Assembly (NCBI RefSeq): GCF_008327685.1
Contig: NZ_BDDE01000015.1
Span: 539,386 to 603,385, forward strand
DNA: 64,000 nucleotides
Origin: Actinomadura sp. K4S16
Lineage (GTDB): Bacteria; Actinomycetota; Actinomycetes; Streptosporangiales; Streptosporangiaceae
Direction of reading: 5' to 3'
Below the pieces are notes generated by a model. It worked only from the letters and a program-made list of their open reading frames with translations, had not been told where the DNA came from and made no database searches. How positions within the stretch are numbered: the stretch's first letter is position 1; each line of letters opens with the position of its first letter. The position numbers and the translations under genes were made by a program. Below are positions 42,389 to 49,520 of the stretch, piece after piece.

Positions 42389-43417
42389 ATGTCAGCACGC
42401 CGGGCCGCCGTCCGAGCGGGCGCCGCGATCGTCCTCGCCGCCGCCCCCGCCTGCCTGCTGACCCCGGCCCCCGCCTCCGCCGCCCCCGCCGGCGGCACGG
42501 CCCGCGGCGACACGGTCGCCTTCACGATCAAGGATCCGCGGATCACCGAGTCCAGCGGACTGGCCGCCAGCGCCGTGCACAAGGGCGTCGTGTACACCCA
42601 CAACGACTCCGGCGGCGTCCCGAAGATCTACGCGCTCGGGCCGGGCGGGCAGGTCGTCGCCGTGCTCACGCTCGCCGGGGCCGGCGCCCGCGACTGGGAG
42701 GCGATGGCGATCGGCAGGGACGGCCGCGGCCGTCCGGCGATCTTCGTGGCCGACATCGGCGACAACCTCGGCGGCGCCTGGCCGTACGTGACCGTCTACC
42801 GCATTCCCGAGCCGGCCCGGCTGCGGAGCCGGACCCTCCAGGCCGTCCGGTTCCGGATGAAGTACGAGGACGGGCCGCGCAACGCCGAGACGATGATGAT
42901 CAACCCGCGCACGAACCGGCTCTACATCGCGAGCAAGCTGTTCGGCGGCAAGGTCTACGAGGCGCCGGCGCGGCTGCGGACCAGCGGGTTCAACGTGCTG
43001 CGCAAGGCCGGGGACGCGCCGCCGATCGCGACCGACGGCGCGTTCGCCCCCGACGGGCGGACCTGCGTCATCCGCACCTACTTCGGCGCCCGCCTGTACT
43101 CGGTCGGCGCCGACGGCCGCCCCGGCGAGACGATCAAGTCCCTCGACCTGCCCCGGCAGGTGCAGGGCGAGTCGGTGACCTACACCCCGGACGGCAGGTC
43201 GCTGCTGGTGGGGTCGGAGGGCACGAACCAGCCGGTCTACCGGGTTCCGCTGCCGGACGAGGCGCTCCCGGCCCCGTCCCCGGGCGCGAAGAACGCGGGA
43301 GCGGCAAAGGACGCCGGAAGCGGCCGGCGGGACGCGACCAACACACGGATGGGGCTGTTCTTCGCGCTCGCCATCGCGGGGGCGGTCGGCTACGGCCTGC
43401 TTCGGCGGCGCCGGTGA
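42389..43417 (+). CDS. Secreted, membrane-anchored beta-propeller-like protein
   Basis: A 342-residue protein. It starts at the ATG at 42389 with a signal peptide (SARRAAVRAGAAIVLAAAP, cleavage near ASA-AP). The mature region has repeated strands with propeller-type segments: ITESSGLAASAVHKGVVYTHN, GRPAIFVADIGDNLGG and FAPDGRTCVIRTYF. The C terminus carries a hydrophobic helix (MGLFFALAIAGAVGYGLL) and an RRRR tail, anchoring it in the membrane with the propeller outside. It may bind or turn over an extracellular ligand; no catalytic residues are evident. Confidence 0.78.
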   Translation: MSARRAAVRAGAAIVLAAAPACLLTPAPASAAPAGGTARGDTVAFTIKDPRITESSGLAASAVHKGVVYTHNDSGGVPKIYALGPGGQVVAVLTLAGAGARDWEAMAIGRDGRGRPAIFVADIGDNLGGAWPYVTVYRIPEPARLRSRTLQAVRFRMKYEDGPRNAETMMINPRTNRLYIASKLFGGKVYEAPARLRTSGFNVLRKAGDAPPIATDGAFAPDGRTCVIRTYFGARLYSVGADGRPGETIKSLDLPRQVQGESVTYTPDGRSLLVGSEGTNQPVYRVPLPDEALPAPSPGAKNAGAAKDAGSGRRDATNTRMGLFFALAIAGAVGYGLLRRRR

Positions 43418-43487
43418 CCGGGGGTTTCCGCATGACCGGTGAGACTCATGTGGCGGAAGTGGAGCCCCGACCTGACCGGCGCGATGG

Positions 43488-45677
43488 ATGTCGGTTCCGG
43501 AGGGCGACCGGATCGTGGAAGGGGGCGACGGGCCCGCGGGGACCCGTGTGAGGATGCGGACTGTGGAGCATGAGCTGGTGGGCCTCGCGGGATCCGGCGG
43601 CCGTTGGCGCCCCGTCGCCGCGGGTCCGTTCACCGTCCTCGCGGTGGCGCTCGCGCTGCTGCCGATCCGGCCGGTGTGGCTGTGGGCCGCGCTGATCGGC
43701 GCCGTCGCCGCGTTCCCGTGGCTGCTCGGCGCGGTCCCGGAGGCGCGCCGCCGCCGCCCGCGCCCGTACTGGCGGCTGTCGGCGGCCGGCCTGGAGCGGA
43801 TCGGCCCCGGCGGGCTGACGATGACCTCCTACGAGCGGTCCCGGATCGACGGCCTGGCCATCACGACGGGCGACGGCGTGCTGACCGTCTTCCACCGGTT
43901 CGGGCGCACCGCCGTGGGCGGGATGACGGCGATGGGCCTGGAGCCGCTGTCGGTGTTCGTGACGGCCCGCAGGCTCGGCATCCCCATGCACGTCCTGGAC
44001 GGCGAGGCCACCGACCTGCTCGACCCGGCGCTCGACGAGGCCCTGCGCATGTCCGGGCTGGAGGACGACGTCCCCGGCGGCGGCGCCCTGCCGCGCGACC
44101 ACGCGGCCGAGAAGCGCCTCCTGGACCAGGAAGCGGCCCTGCTGTCGGCCGCGCACGAGCCGCCCGCCGAGACGCCCGCCCGCGGCACGTCCCCGGCGAC
44201 GCCCGACGAGCAGCGGCTGGCCACGCCCGAGCCCCTTCCGAGCCGCCGCCGGATCGTGCTCCTCGGCGCGCTCACCGTCCTGCTCGGCACCGTCATGGTC
44301 GTCCGCATCGCGCTCGACGGGACGAGCGAGTTCGGCGCCCGGCTCGCCGCGGGCTGCTGGACGCTCGCCGCGGTCGGCGGCGTTTTCGCGGCGCGCCGCC
44401 GGCTGCTGCGGGCCGCGCAGGTCCGCTGGACGATCACGGCGGAGCGGCTGCTGGTGCGGGCCCGCCCCGGCCGCCGCCGCGAGATCCAGGACCTGCGCGC
44501 CCGGGACGTCGCGGCGGTCGTCGTCGGGCCCGGCCTGCGGCTGGACCCGGTGAGCGGCGAGCCGCGCCGCGCCGACCTCGCCGCGCTGGCGTTCGGCCAC
44601 CGGATGGAGCTGGTCGCCCGGCTCCCCGCGCACGGCCTGGACGGGTTCCAGCTCGCGCACGCCCTCGACGACCACGGCTACCGCGTGATCACCCCGGGGG
44701 CGCGGTCGCCGCGCCGCCCCGACTACGGGCTCGAAGGGCTGCCGGAGATCTTCGCGCAGGTGCCCGGCGGGCGCCTCGTCGTCGAGGACGACGGGCTCGG
44801 CTGGGCCGACGCCGCCGGCGACGTGGTGCTGAAGATGCCCCAGGACCGCATCGGCGGCATCGAACTGCTCACCGTCTCCGGGCACGCCTGGGTCCGGCTG
44901 TACGACGCCGACGGCGACGAGTTCTTCGCCGCGCCCCTGTCGGCGCTGCGGATCTCCCGTACCGACCTGCGCGACTCCGCGCGCCGCGCCGGGCTCCCGG
45001 TCAACGACGCGGAGTACGACGCCTACCTGAGCGCCGCGTTCCACTCGGCCATGTCCTCGCTCTCCGCCCCCGATCCGGAGCCCGCCCCCGCCCTGTCCGC
45101 CAAGAGCGCCGTGCGGGAGGGCGCGGCTCCCCGGCCGGAGCCGTCCGACGAACCCGGGCTCGCCTTCCCCGTCCACACCGCGCCCAGCCCGGTGACCGCG
45201 CCGGGCACGGTCCTGGACGCGACCCGCCGGTCCCGCGTCGGCACCTACGGGATGAGCGTCCTGCTGTGCGAGGCGGTGGCGCTGCTGGGCGCGGTATGGC
45301 TCGGCCCCGACCTCGGCGGGTTCAACACCACGGCGATGTGGTCGGTGCCCGCCGGGCTGGTGATCGGGCTCGTCGGCTACTGGCTGTACGACCGCAACCG
45401 GTCGCAGCTGCGCGTGTCGTCGGCCGGGGTCGCCGTCATCACCCGGCGCGGCAAGGTCGAGTGGGACGTGGCCCGCGACCGGCTCGGCGGCGTCGGCGTC
45501 GACGAGGCGGTCGAGCGGATGCCCCGGCTGGTGGTGTGGGGGCCGTCCGGGCGGGTGCTGCGTCAGATCGCGTTCCCGCCGGACCTCGGCGAGCTGCGCC
45601 GCGCCTGCGAGCGCTACGGCGTCCCCTGGGGCCCGCCGGACGCCGACCGTCCCGCGCCCCCGCCGCCGGAGCTGTGA
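43488..45677 (+). CDS. Large membrane protein with repeated PH-like modules
   Basis: A 729-residue protein with three groups of hydrophobic helices near residues 40-80, 255-300 and 590-640, each followed by a soluble part with similar beta-strand patterns (YWRLSAAGLERIGPGG, VRWTITAERLLVRARPGR, SQLRVSSAGVAVITRRGKVEW). The repeated pattern resembles a membrane pair followed by a PH-like domain, suggesting a triplicated module. A Pro/Ala-rich linker (about 535-580) precedes the last module. The start is uncertain: ATG 43488, GTG 43515 (after GGAGGG) or ATG 43554. The function is unknown. Its end overlaps thpR on the opposite strand by 64 bases. Confidence 0.72.
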   Translation: MSVPEGDRIVEGGDGPAGTRVRMRTVEHELVGLAGSGGRWRPVAAGPFTVLAVALALLPIRPVWLWAALIGAVAAFPWLLGAVPEARRRRPRPYWRLSAAGLERIGPGGLTMTSYERSRIDGLAITTGDGVLTVFHRFGRTAVGGMTAMGLEPLSVFVTARRLGIPMHVLDGEATDLLDPALDEALRMSGLEDDVPGGGALPRDHAAEKRLLDQEAALLSAAHEPPAETPARGTSPATPDEQRLATPEPLPSRRRIVLLGALTVLLGTVMVVRIALDGTSEFGARLAAGCWTLAAVGGVFAARRRLLRAAQVRWTITAERLLVRARPGRRREIQDLRARDVAAVVVGPGLRLDPVSGEPRRADLAALAFGHRMELVARLPAHGLDGFQLAHALDDHGYRVITPGARSPRRPDYGLEGLPEIFAQVPGGRLVVEDDGLGWADAAGDVVLKMPQDRIGGIELLTVSGHAWVRLYDADGDEFFAAPLSALRISRTDLRDSARRAGLPVNDAEYDAYLSAAFHSAMSSLSAPDPEPAPALSAKSAVREGAAPRPEPSDEPGLAFPVHTAPSPVTAPGTVLDATRRSRVGTYGMSVLLCEAVALLGAVWLGPDLGGFNTTAMWSVPAGLVIGLVGYWLYDRNRSQLRVSSAGVAVITRRGKVEWDVARDRLGGVGVDEAVERMPRLVVWGPSGRVLRQIAFPPDLGELRRACERYGVPWGPPDADRPAPPPPEL

Positions 45678-46237
45678 CGCAGCGGCCACGTCACCAGCGG
45701 CTCGTAGGTGAGCCGGGTGTAGTCCTTGCCGGGCAGGTGGCTGCGCATCAGCTGGACCGAGTCCGCCGTCCACGGCATGCCCGCGAACGACGACAGCGCC
45801 TCGATCAGCGACCGCACGTCCACCGGCCGCCGCGACCGCGCCAGCGTCATGTGCGGGCGGAAGCCGCGGTGCTTGTCGGGCAGCGTCCCGACGCGGCGGC
45901 CGGCGGCGGTGGTGGAGGCCGCCAGCCGGGCCAGCGCGCGGCGGTCGCCGTACAGGCCCGTCCACAGGACGCGTGCGTGCGCGCCGCTGCCGGGGAACGC
46001 GCCCGCGCCCGCCAGTGACAGCGCCATCCGCTCGTGGCGGCCCACGGCGCGCTCCAACCGCGGGAGCAGCTTATCCAGGGTGCGGTCGTCGACCTCGTCG
46101 AGGAACGTCAGCGTGACGTGCATCAGGTCGCGCCGGACCCAGCGCAGCTCGGGGACCGCCCCGAGGTGCGGCCGGACCGCCTCCGCCAGCTCGTCCAGAA
46201 CGTCGTCCGGCGGGACGAGTGCCACGAAGAGCCTCAT
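45614..46237 (-). CDS. thpR: RNA 2',3'-cyclic phosphodiesterase
   Basis: A 207-residue 2H-phosphoesterase that opens 2',3'-cyclic phosphates on RNA ends. Two HxT motifs are present: H40-V-T in MHVTLTFLDEV and H129-M-T in FRPHMTLARS. Length and order match the LigT/ThpR family. The start is the ATG at 46237 (MRLFVALVPPDD); upstream codons are unlikely. Its 3' end overlaps the large membrane-protein gene by 64 bases in convergent orientation, so both C-terminal tails are encoded on opposite strands of the same DNA. Confidence 0.9.
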   Translation of the reverse strand: MRLFVALVPPDDVLDELAEAVRPHLGAVPELRWVRRDLMHVTLTFLDEVDDRTLDKLLPRLERAVGRHERMALSLAGAGAFPGSGAHARVLWTGLYGDRRALARLAASTTAAGRRVGTLPDKHRGFRPHMTLARSRRPVDVRSLIEALSSFAGMPWTADSVQLMRSHLPGKDYTRLTYEPLVTWPLRHSSGGGGAGRSASGGPQGTP

Positions 46238-46351
46238 GAATCCGTCCACAGGGCCACCCCGCCAGCTTGTCAACAGGTGGCACTCCTTGTCACGCAAATG
46301 GGGCCACCCGAATCTTGGTGCCCGGCGGACCGCAGGGGCCGCGCCGGGCCC

Positions 46352-48052
46352 TTACCGCACGCCTGCGCGGACGCGGCGGAACCGGGCCGGCGCGGGGCGC
46401 GCCGCCTTCGGCCCGTCCGGTGAGCCGCCGGCCTCGTCCGACGACCACCGCATGGCGAGGGCTCCCACGGCCAGCGCGGCGACCACGGAGATCAGCCCGC
46501 CGAGGACGAGGGACGCCCGCGCGCCGAACTGCTGGGCCAGCCAGCCGATCGCGGGCGCGCCCAGCGGGTTCGTCCCGAGGAACACCAGCATGTAGAGGGC
46601 CATGACGCGGCCGCGCATCTCGGGCGCGACGCCGAGCTGGACGGTCGCGTTCGCCGCCGTCATGATCGTCATCATCGCGATCCCGGTCGGCACCAGCAGC
46701 GCCAGGAACGACCAGTACGTCGGCATCAGGCCGGTGAGGGCCTCCAGGACGCCGAACACCAGGCCCATCGCCACCAGCAGCCGCAGCCGGGGCCGGGCGA
46801 CCCTGCGGGCGGCCAGCAGGGCCCCGCTGAGCGCGCCCACCGCCAGCATGCTGGACGCGAGGCCGAACGCGGAGGCGTCGGTGTGGAAGACCTGCTTCGC
46901 CACCAGCGCGACCGTGATGTTGAAGTTCATCCCGAACATGGCGAGGAACCCGATGAGGGTGAGGACGAGCATCAGGTCGCGGCGGCCGCGCACGTAGCGG
47001 AGCCCCTCGCGCAGCTGCCCCTTGGCGCGCTTGACGGGGGCGGCGGGGTGCAGCTCGTCCGCCCACATGGCGTAGAGGCCGAACAGGACGGCGCCGAACG
47101 ACGCGGCGTTCACGAGGAAGACGGGGCCGGTGCCGATCAGCGCGATGAGCACCCCCGCGACGGCCGGGCCGAGCAGCCGGGCGCCGTTGAAGGTGGCGCT
47201 GTTCAGCGCGATCGCGTTCGGCAGGTCGCGCCGGCCGACCATCTCGACCACGAAGGCCTGGCGGCTCGGGTTGTCGACGACGGTCGCGACGCCGAGGCCG
47301 AACGCCAGCAGGTACACATGCCACACCTGCGCCGAGCCCGAGATCGAGAGCAGGCCGAGGATCAGCGCGAGCACGCCCATCGACACCTGCGTCAGCATCA
47401 GCACGCGGCGCTTGGGGTAGCGGTCGGCGATCACGCCGCCCCACAGGCCGAACAGCAGCATCGGCAGGAACTGCAGGCCGGTCGTGATGCCGAGCGCGGT
47501 GCCGCTGCCGTGGGCGAGGTCGAGGACGAGCCAGTCCTGCGCGACGCGCTGCATCCACGTCCCGGTGTTGGAGACGACCTGCCCGGCGGCGTACAGGCGG
47601 AAGTTGCGGTTGCGGAGCGAGCGGAACATGCCGCCGCCGCCCTCGGGCTCCTCGCCGGGGGCCTCGGCTCCCGCGGAGCGCCCCGTCTCCGGCAGTTCGG
47701 GGGCGGACGGTTCGCGCGCGGGCTCCGGGGCGTCCGCGACGGGCTCGTGGAACGTTCCGGCCCTGCCGTTCACAGAAGCACCGTTCACGGAAGCACCGTT
47801 CACCAAAGGATCGGCCGCGGAGGTCTCGGAGGTCCCGGCCGCTGAGGGGGCGGTCGAGGAAGGGGCGGCGTCCGGGCGCGCGGCGGGACGGGTCGGCGCG
47901 TGCGCGGCGGGACGGGGTGCGGGGCGGCGGCGGCGCGGTCGGGCGGGGCTCGCCAGGGCGGCGGACCGGGCCGGATGTGCGGACCTCCGCCCGCGGCCCC
48001 CGCGCGTCGCGGGCCCCTCGGGTTCGTCGGGGCGTTCGTTAGCAGAAGTCAT
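46352..48052 (-). CDS. MFS transporter with long disordered N-terminal tail
   Basis: A 566-residue protein starting at the ATG at 48052. The first 140 residues are low complexity (Ala, Pro, Arg, Ser-rich, with the repeat NGASVNGASVNG) and precede a twelve-helix DHA3-type exporter (RNFRLYAAGQVVSNTGTWMQR, GLWGGVIADRYPKRRVLM as motif A, VDNPSRQAFVVEMVG). The disordered tail is on the cytoplasmic side. The MarR gene lies upstream on the same strand and a TetR gene diverges, so regulation by one of them is likely. An inverted repeat overlaps the start codon. Confidence 0.88.
   Translation of the reverse strand: MTSANERPDEPEGPATRGGRGRRSAHPARSAALASPARPRRRRPAPRPAAHAPTRPAARPDAAPSSTAPSAAGTSETSAADPLVNGASVNGASVNGRAGTFHEPVADAPEPAREPSAPELPETGRSAGAEAPGEEPEGGGGMFRSLRNRNFRLYAAGQVVSNTGTWMQRVAQDWLVLDLAHGSGTALGITTGLQFLPMLLFGLWGGVIADRYPKRRVLMLTQVSMGVLALILGLLSISGSAQVWHVYLLAFGLGVATVVDNPSRQAFVVEMVGRRDLPNAIALNSATFNGARLLGPAVAGVLIALIGTGPVFLVNAASFGAVLFGLYAMWADELHPAAPVKRAKGQLREGLRYVRGRRDLMLVLTLIGFLAMFGMNFNITVALVAKQVFHTDASAFGLASSMLAVGALSGALLAARRVARPRLRLLVAMGLVFGVLEALTGLMPTYWSFLALLVPTGIAMMTIMTAANATVQLGVAPEMRGRVMALYMLVFLGTNPLGAPAIGWLAQQFGARASLVLGGLISVVAALAVGALAMRWSSDEAGGSPDGPKAARPAPARFRRVRAGVR
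47768..47797. repeat. 15-bp tandem repeat in MFS N-terminal tail
   Basis: Two copies of a 15-bp unit beginning GTTCAC (47768-47782 and 47783-47797, one mismatch) followed by a partial copy. It encodes the repeated NGASV units. Confidence 0.7.
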
Positions 48053-48071
48053 TACCAAGGCTAACGGTAAT
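48051..48071. promoter_or_regulatory. Inverted repeat ATTACC-N9-GGTAAT at MFS start, candidate operator
   Basis: Six-base perfect arms at 48051-48056 and 48066-48071, overlapping the MFS start codon and the short space after the MarR gene. MarR-type repressors often bind such sites; a GCTAA half-site in the centre recalls the repeat at 48635. Confidence 0.45.
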
Positions 48072-48110
48072 GGCCGCGCGTACATTCCGGCAAGTGCCCG
48101 CGAACCGGGG

Positions 48111-48581
48111 TCAGGAACGGCTGAGCTTGTCGATGATGGGGGCGGCGCGGCGGAGGATCTCGCGCTCGTCGTCGGTCAGCTCGCCGAGCCGCATGGCGAG
48201 CCACGCCTCCTTGCGGCGCCGCTCGTCGGCGAGCAGGGCGGCGCCCGCGTCGGTCGCGTTCAGCACGACCTGGCGCCCGTCGGTCGGGTGCGGGCTGCGC
48301 GCGACGAGCCCCCGCTCCTCCAGGTAGGCGATGACGCGGGTCATCGAGGGCGGCTGCACCTTCTCGTGGTCGGCGAGCTCGCGCGGCGTCATCGACCCGT
48401 GCCGCTCGATGGCGGCGAGCGCGGCGAACTGCGTGAGCGACAGCGGGCTCGCGCCGCTCCCGCCCGCCGCGGACGGCCGCAGCGTGCGCAGCCGGCGCGA
48501 CAGCCGCGCGATCGAGATGCGCAGCTCCTCGGCCAGGCCCGGCGCGGACGCCGTGCGGCCCCGGATCGGTGGCAATGTCAT
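48111..48581 (-). CDS. MarR family transcriptional regulator
   Basis: A 156-residue winged-helix regulator starting at the ATG at 48581 (MTLPPIRGRT). The helix-turn-helix reads SLTQFAALAAIERHGSMTPR, with VQPPSMTRVIAYLEERGLV as the recognition region and RQVVLNATDAGAALL as the wing. Such regulators repress export genes and respond to small phenolic ligands. The MFS gene starts 58 bases downstream on the same strand, probably its target. The divergent TetR gene shares the upstream region. Confidence 0.92.
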   Translation of the reverse strand: MTLPPIRGRTASAPGLAEELRISIARLSRRLRTLRPSAAGGSGASPLSLTQFAALAAIERHGSMTPRELADHEKVQPPSMTRVIAYLEERGLVARSPHPTDGRQVVLNATDAGAALLADERRRKEAWLAMRLGELTDDEREILRRAAPIIDKLSRS

Positions 48582-48634
48582 CGTCCTCGGTCTCCTGTGC
48601 TGCCCATGCTGCCACGCCGCCACTTGACACTGTT

Positions 48635-48649
48635 GCTAATGTCCTTAGC
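48635..48649. promoter_or_regulatory. Inverted repeat GCTAA-N5-TTAGC between MarR and TetR genes
   Basis: Perfect 5-base arms with a 5-base centre, in the 100-base divergent promoter region. A TTGACA at 48624-48629 lies next to it and may be a -35 element for the TetR gene, although no well spaced -10 is visible. The site may be the MarR or TetR operator. Confidence 0.45.
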
Positions 48650-48682
48650 CTTATAGCTACAGAGTCACAGAGGAGGGTCGCG

Positions 48683-49255
48683 ATGCCCCGTGCGGGACTG
48701 TCGCCCGACGCGGTCGTGGACGCCGCCGTCGCCGTCGTGGACGCCGAGGGCCCCGGTGCCCTCACGCTGGCTGCGGTGGCGGGAAGGGCCGGGGTCGCGA
48801 CTCCCTCCCTGTATAAGCATGTCCGCAATCTCGCCGAGTTGCGACATCTGGTGACCGCGCGCGTCCTGGAAGAACTCACCGAACGGCTCGGGGAGGCCGC
48901 GCTCGGACGGTCCGGCGACGACGCCGTCCGAGCGCTGATGTACGCCTACCGGTCCTATGTGGTGGAGCATCCGGGCCGCTACGGGGCGCTGGAGCAGGAG
49001 GCGGCCCCGGAGGACGGCCCGGTGCACGTCGCCGCCGAGCGCCTGCTGAACGTCATTTACGGGGCCCTGCGCGGCTACGCCCTGGCGGGCCCGGATCTCG
49101 TCCACGCGGCGCGCTGCCTGCGCTCGGCCGTCCACGGCTTCGCCGTCCTGGAGGCGGCGGGCGGCTTCGGGCTGCCCGAGGACCTGGAGGCCAGTTATGA
49201 GCTGCTCATCACGATGACCACCGGCGGACTGGCGGGCCGGAGCCGCGTAGCCTGA
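48683..49255 (+). CDS. TetR/AcrR family transcriptional regulator with WHG-type C-terminal domain
   Basis: A 190-residue regulator from the ATG at 48683 after AGGAGGG. The helix-turn-helix is in LTLAAVAGRAGVATPSLYKH. The C-terminal ligand domain has MYAYRSYVVEHPGRYGAL and LRSAVHGFAVLEAAGGFGL, matching the WHG-type TetR C terminus. It is divergent from the MarR gene. The DUF2530 gene begins 4 bases after its stop, suggesting co-transcription. Confidence 0.9.
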   Translation: MPRAGLSPDAVVDAAVAVVDAEGPGALTLAAVAGRAGVATPSLYKHVRNLAELRHLVTARVLEELTERLGEAALGRSGDDAVRALMYAYRSYVVEHPGRYGALEQEAAPEDGPVHVAAERLLNVIYGALRGYALAGPDLVHAARCLRSAVHGFAVLEAAGGFGLPEDLEASYELLITMTTGGLAGRSRVA

Positions 49256-49259
49256 GCGC

Positions 49260-49520
49260 ATGAGCCCTCCGCGCCGCCCGGATCCGCCGCCGATGCAGAC
49301 CAACGACGTCCGCGTCGCGGCCGCCGGGGCGGTCGCCTGGGCGGTGGCGCTGGTCGTGCTGCTGATCGTCGGGCTGCCGTCGCAGGACCGCTGGTGGCTG
49401 TGGGTGTGCGCGGTCGGCATCGGGATCGGGCTGTTCGGCATGTGGTACACCCCCAGGCTCCAGGCCGGGCGGGCCCGGCAGGAGGCCGAACGCGCCGCCA
49501 AGCGCGAAGGCGCCGGCTAG
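49260..49520 (+). CDS. DUF2530 domain protein
   Basis: An 86-residue protein with two membrane helices (VAAAGAVAWAVALVVLLIV and WWLWVCAVGIGIGLFGMW) followed by a charged tail (RARQEAERAAKREGAG). It matches the actinobacterial DUF2530 family, whose function is unknown. The stop overlaps that of the sacsin-like ATPase gene by a few bases in convergent orientation. Confidence 0.85.
   Translation: MSPPRRPDPPPMQTNDVRVAAAGAVAWAVALVVLLIVGLPSQDRWWLWVCAVGIGIGLFGMWYTPRLQAGRARQEAERAAKREGAG

Noticed and set aside
43446..45965. 839-codon antisense frame opposite the large membrane protein
   Set aside because: Arg/Gly-rich shadow; only the end overlapping thpR is real coding sequence, in a different frame.
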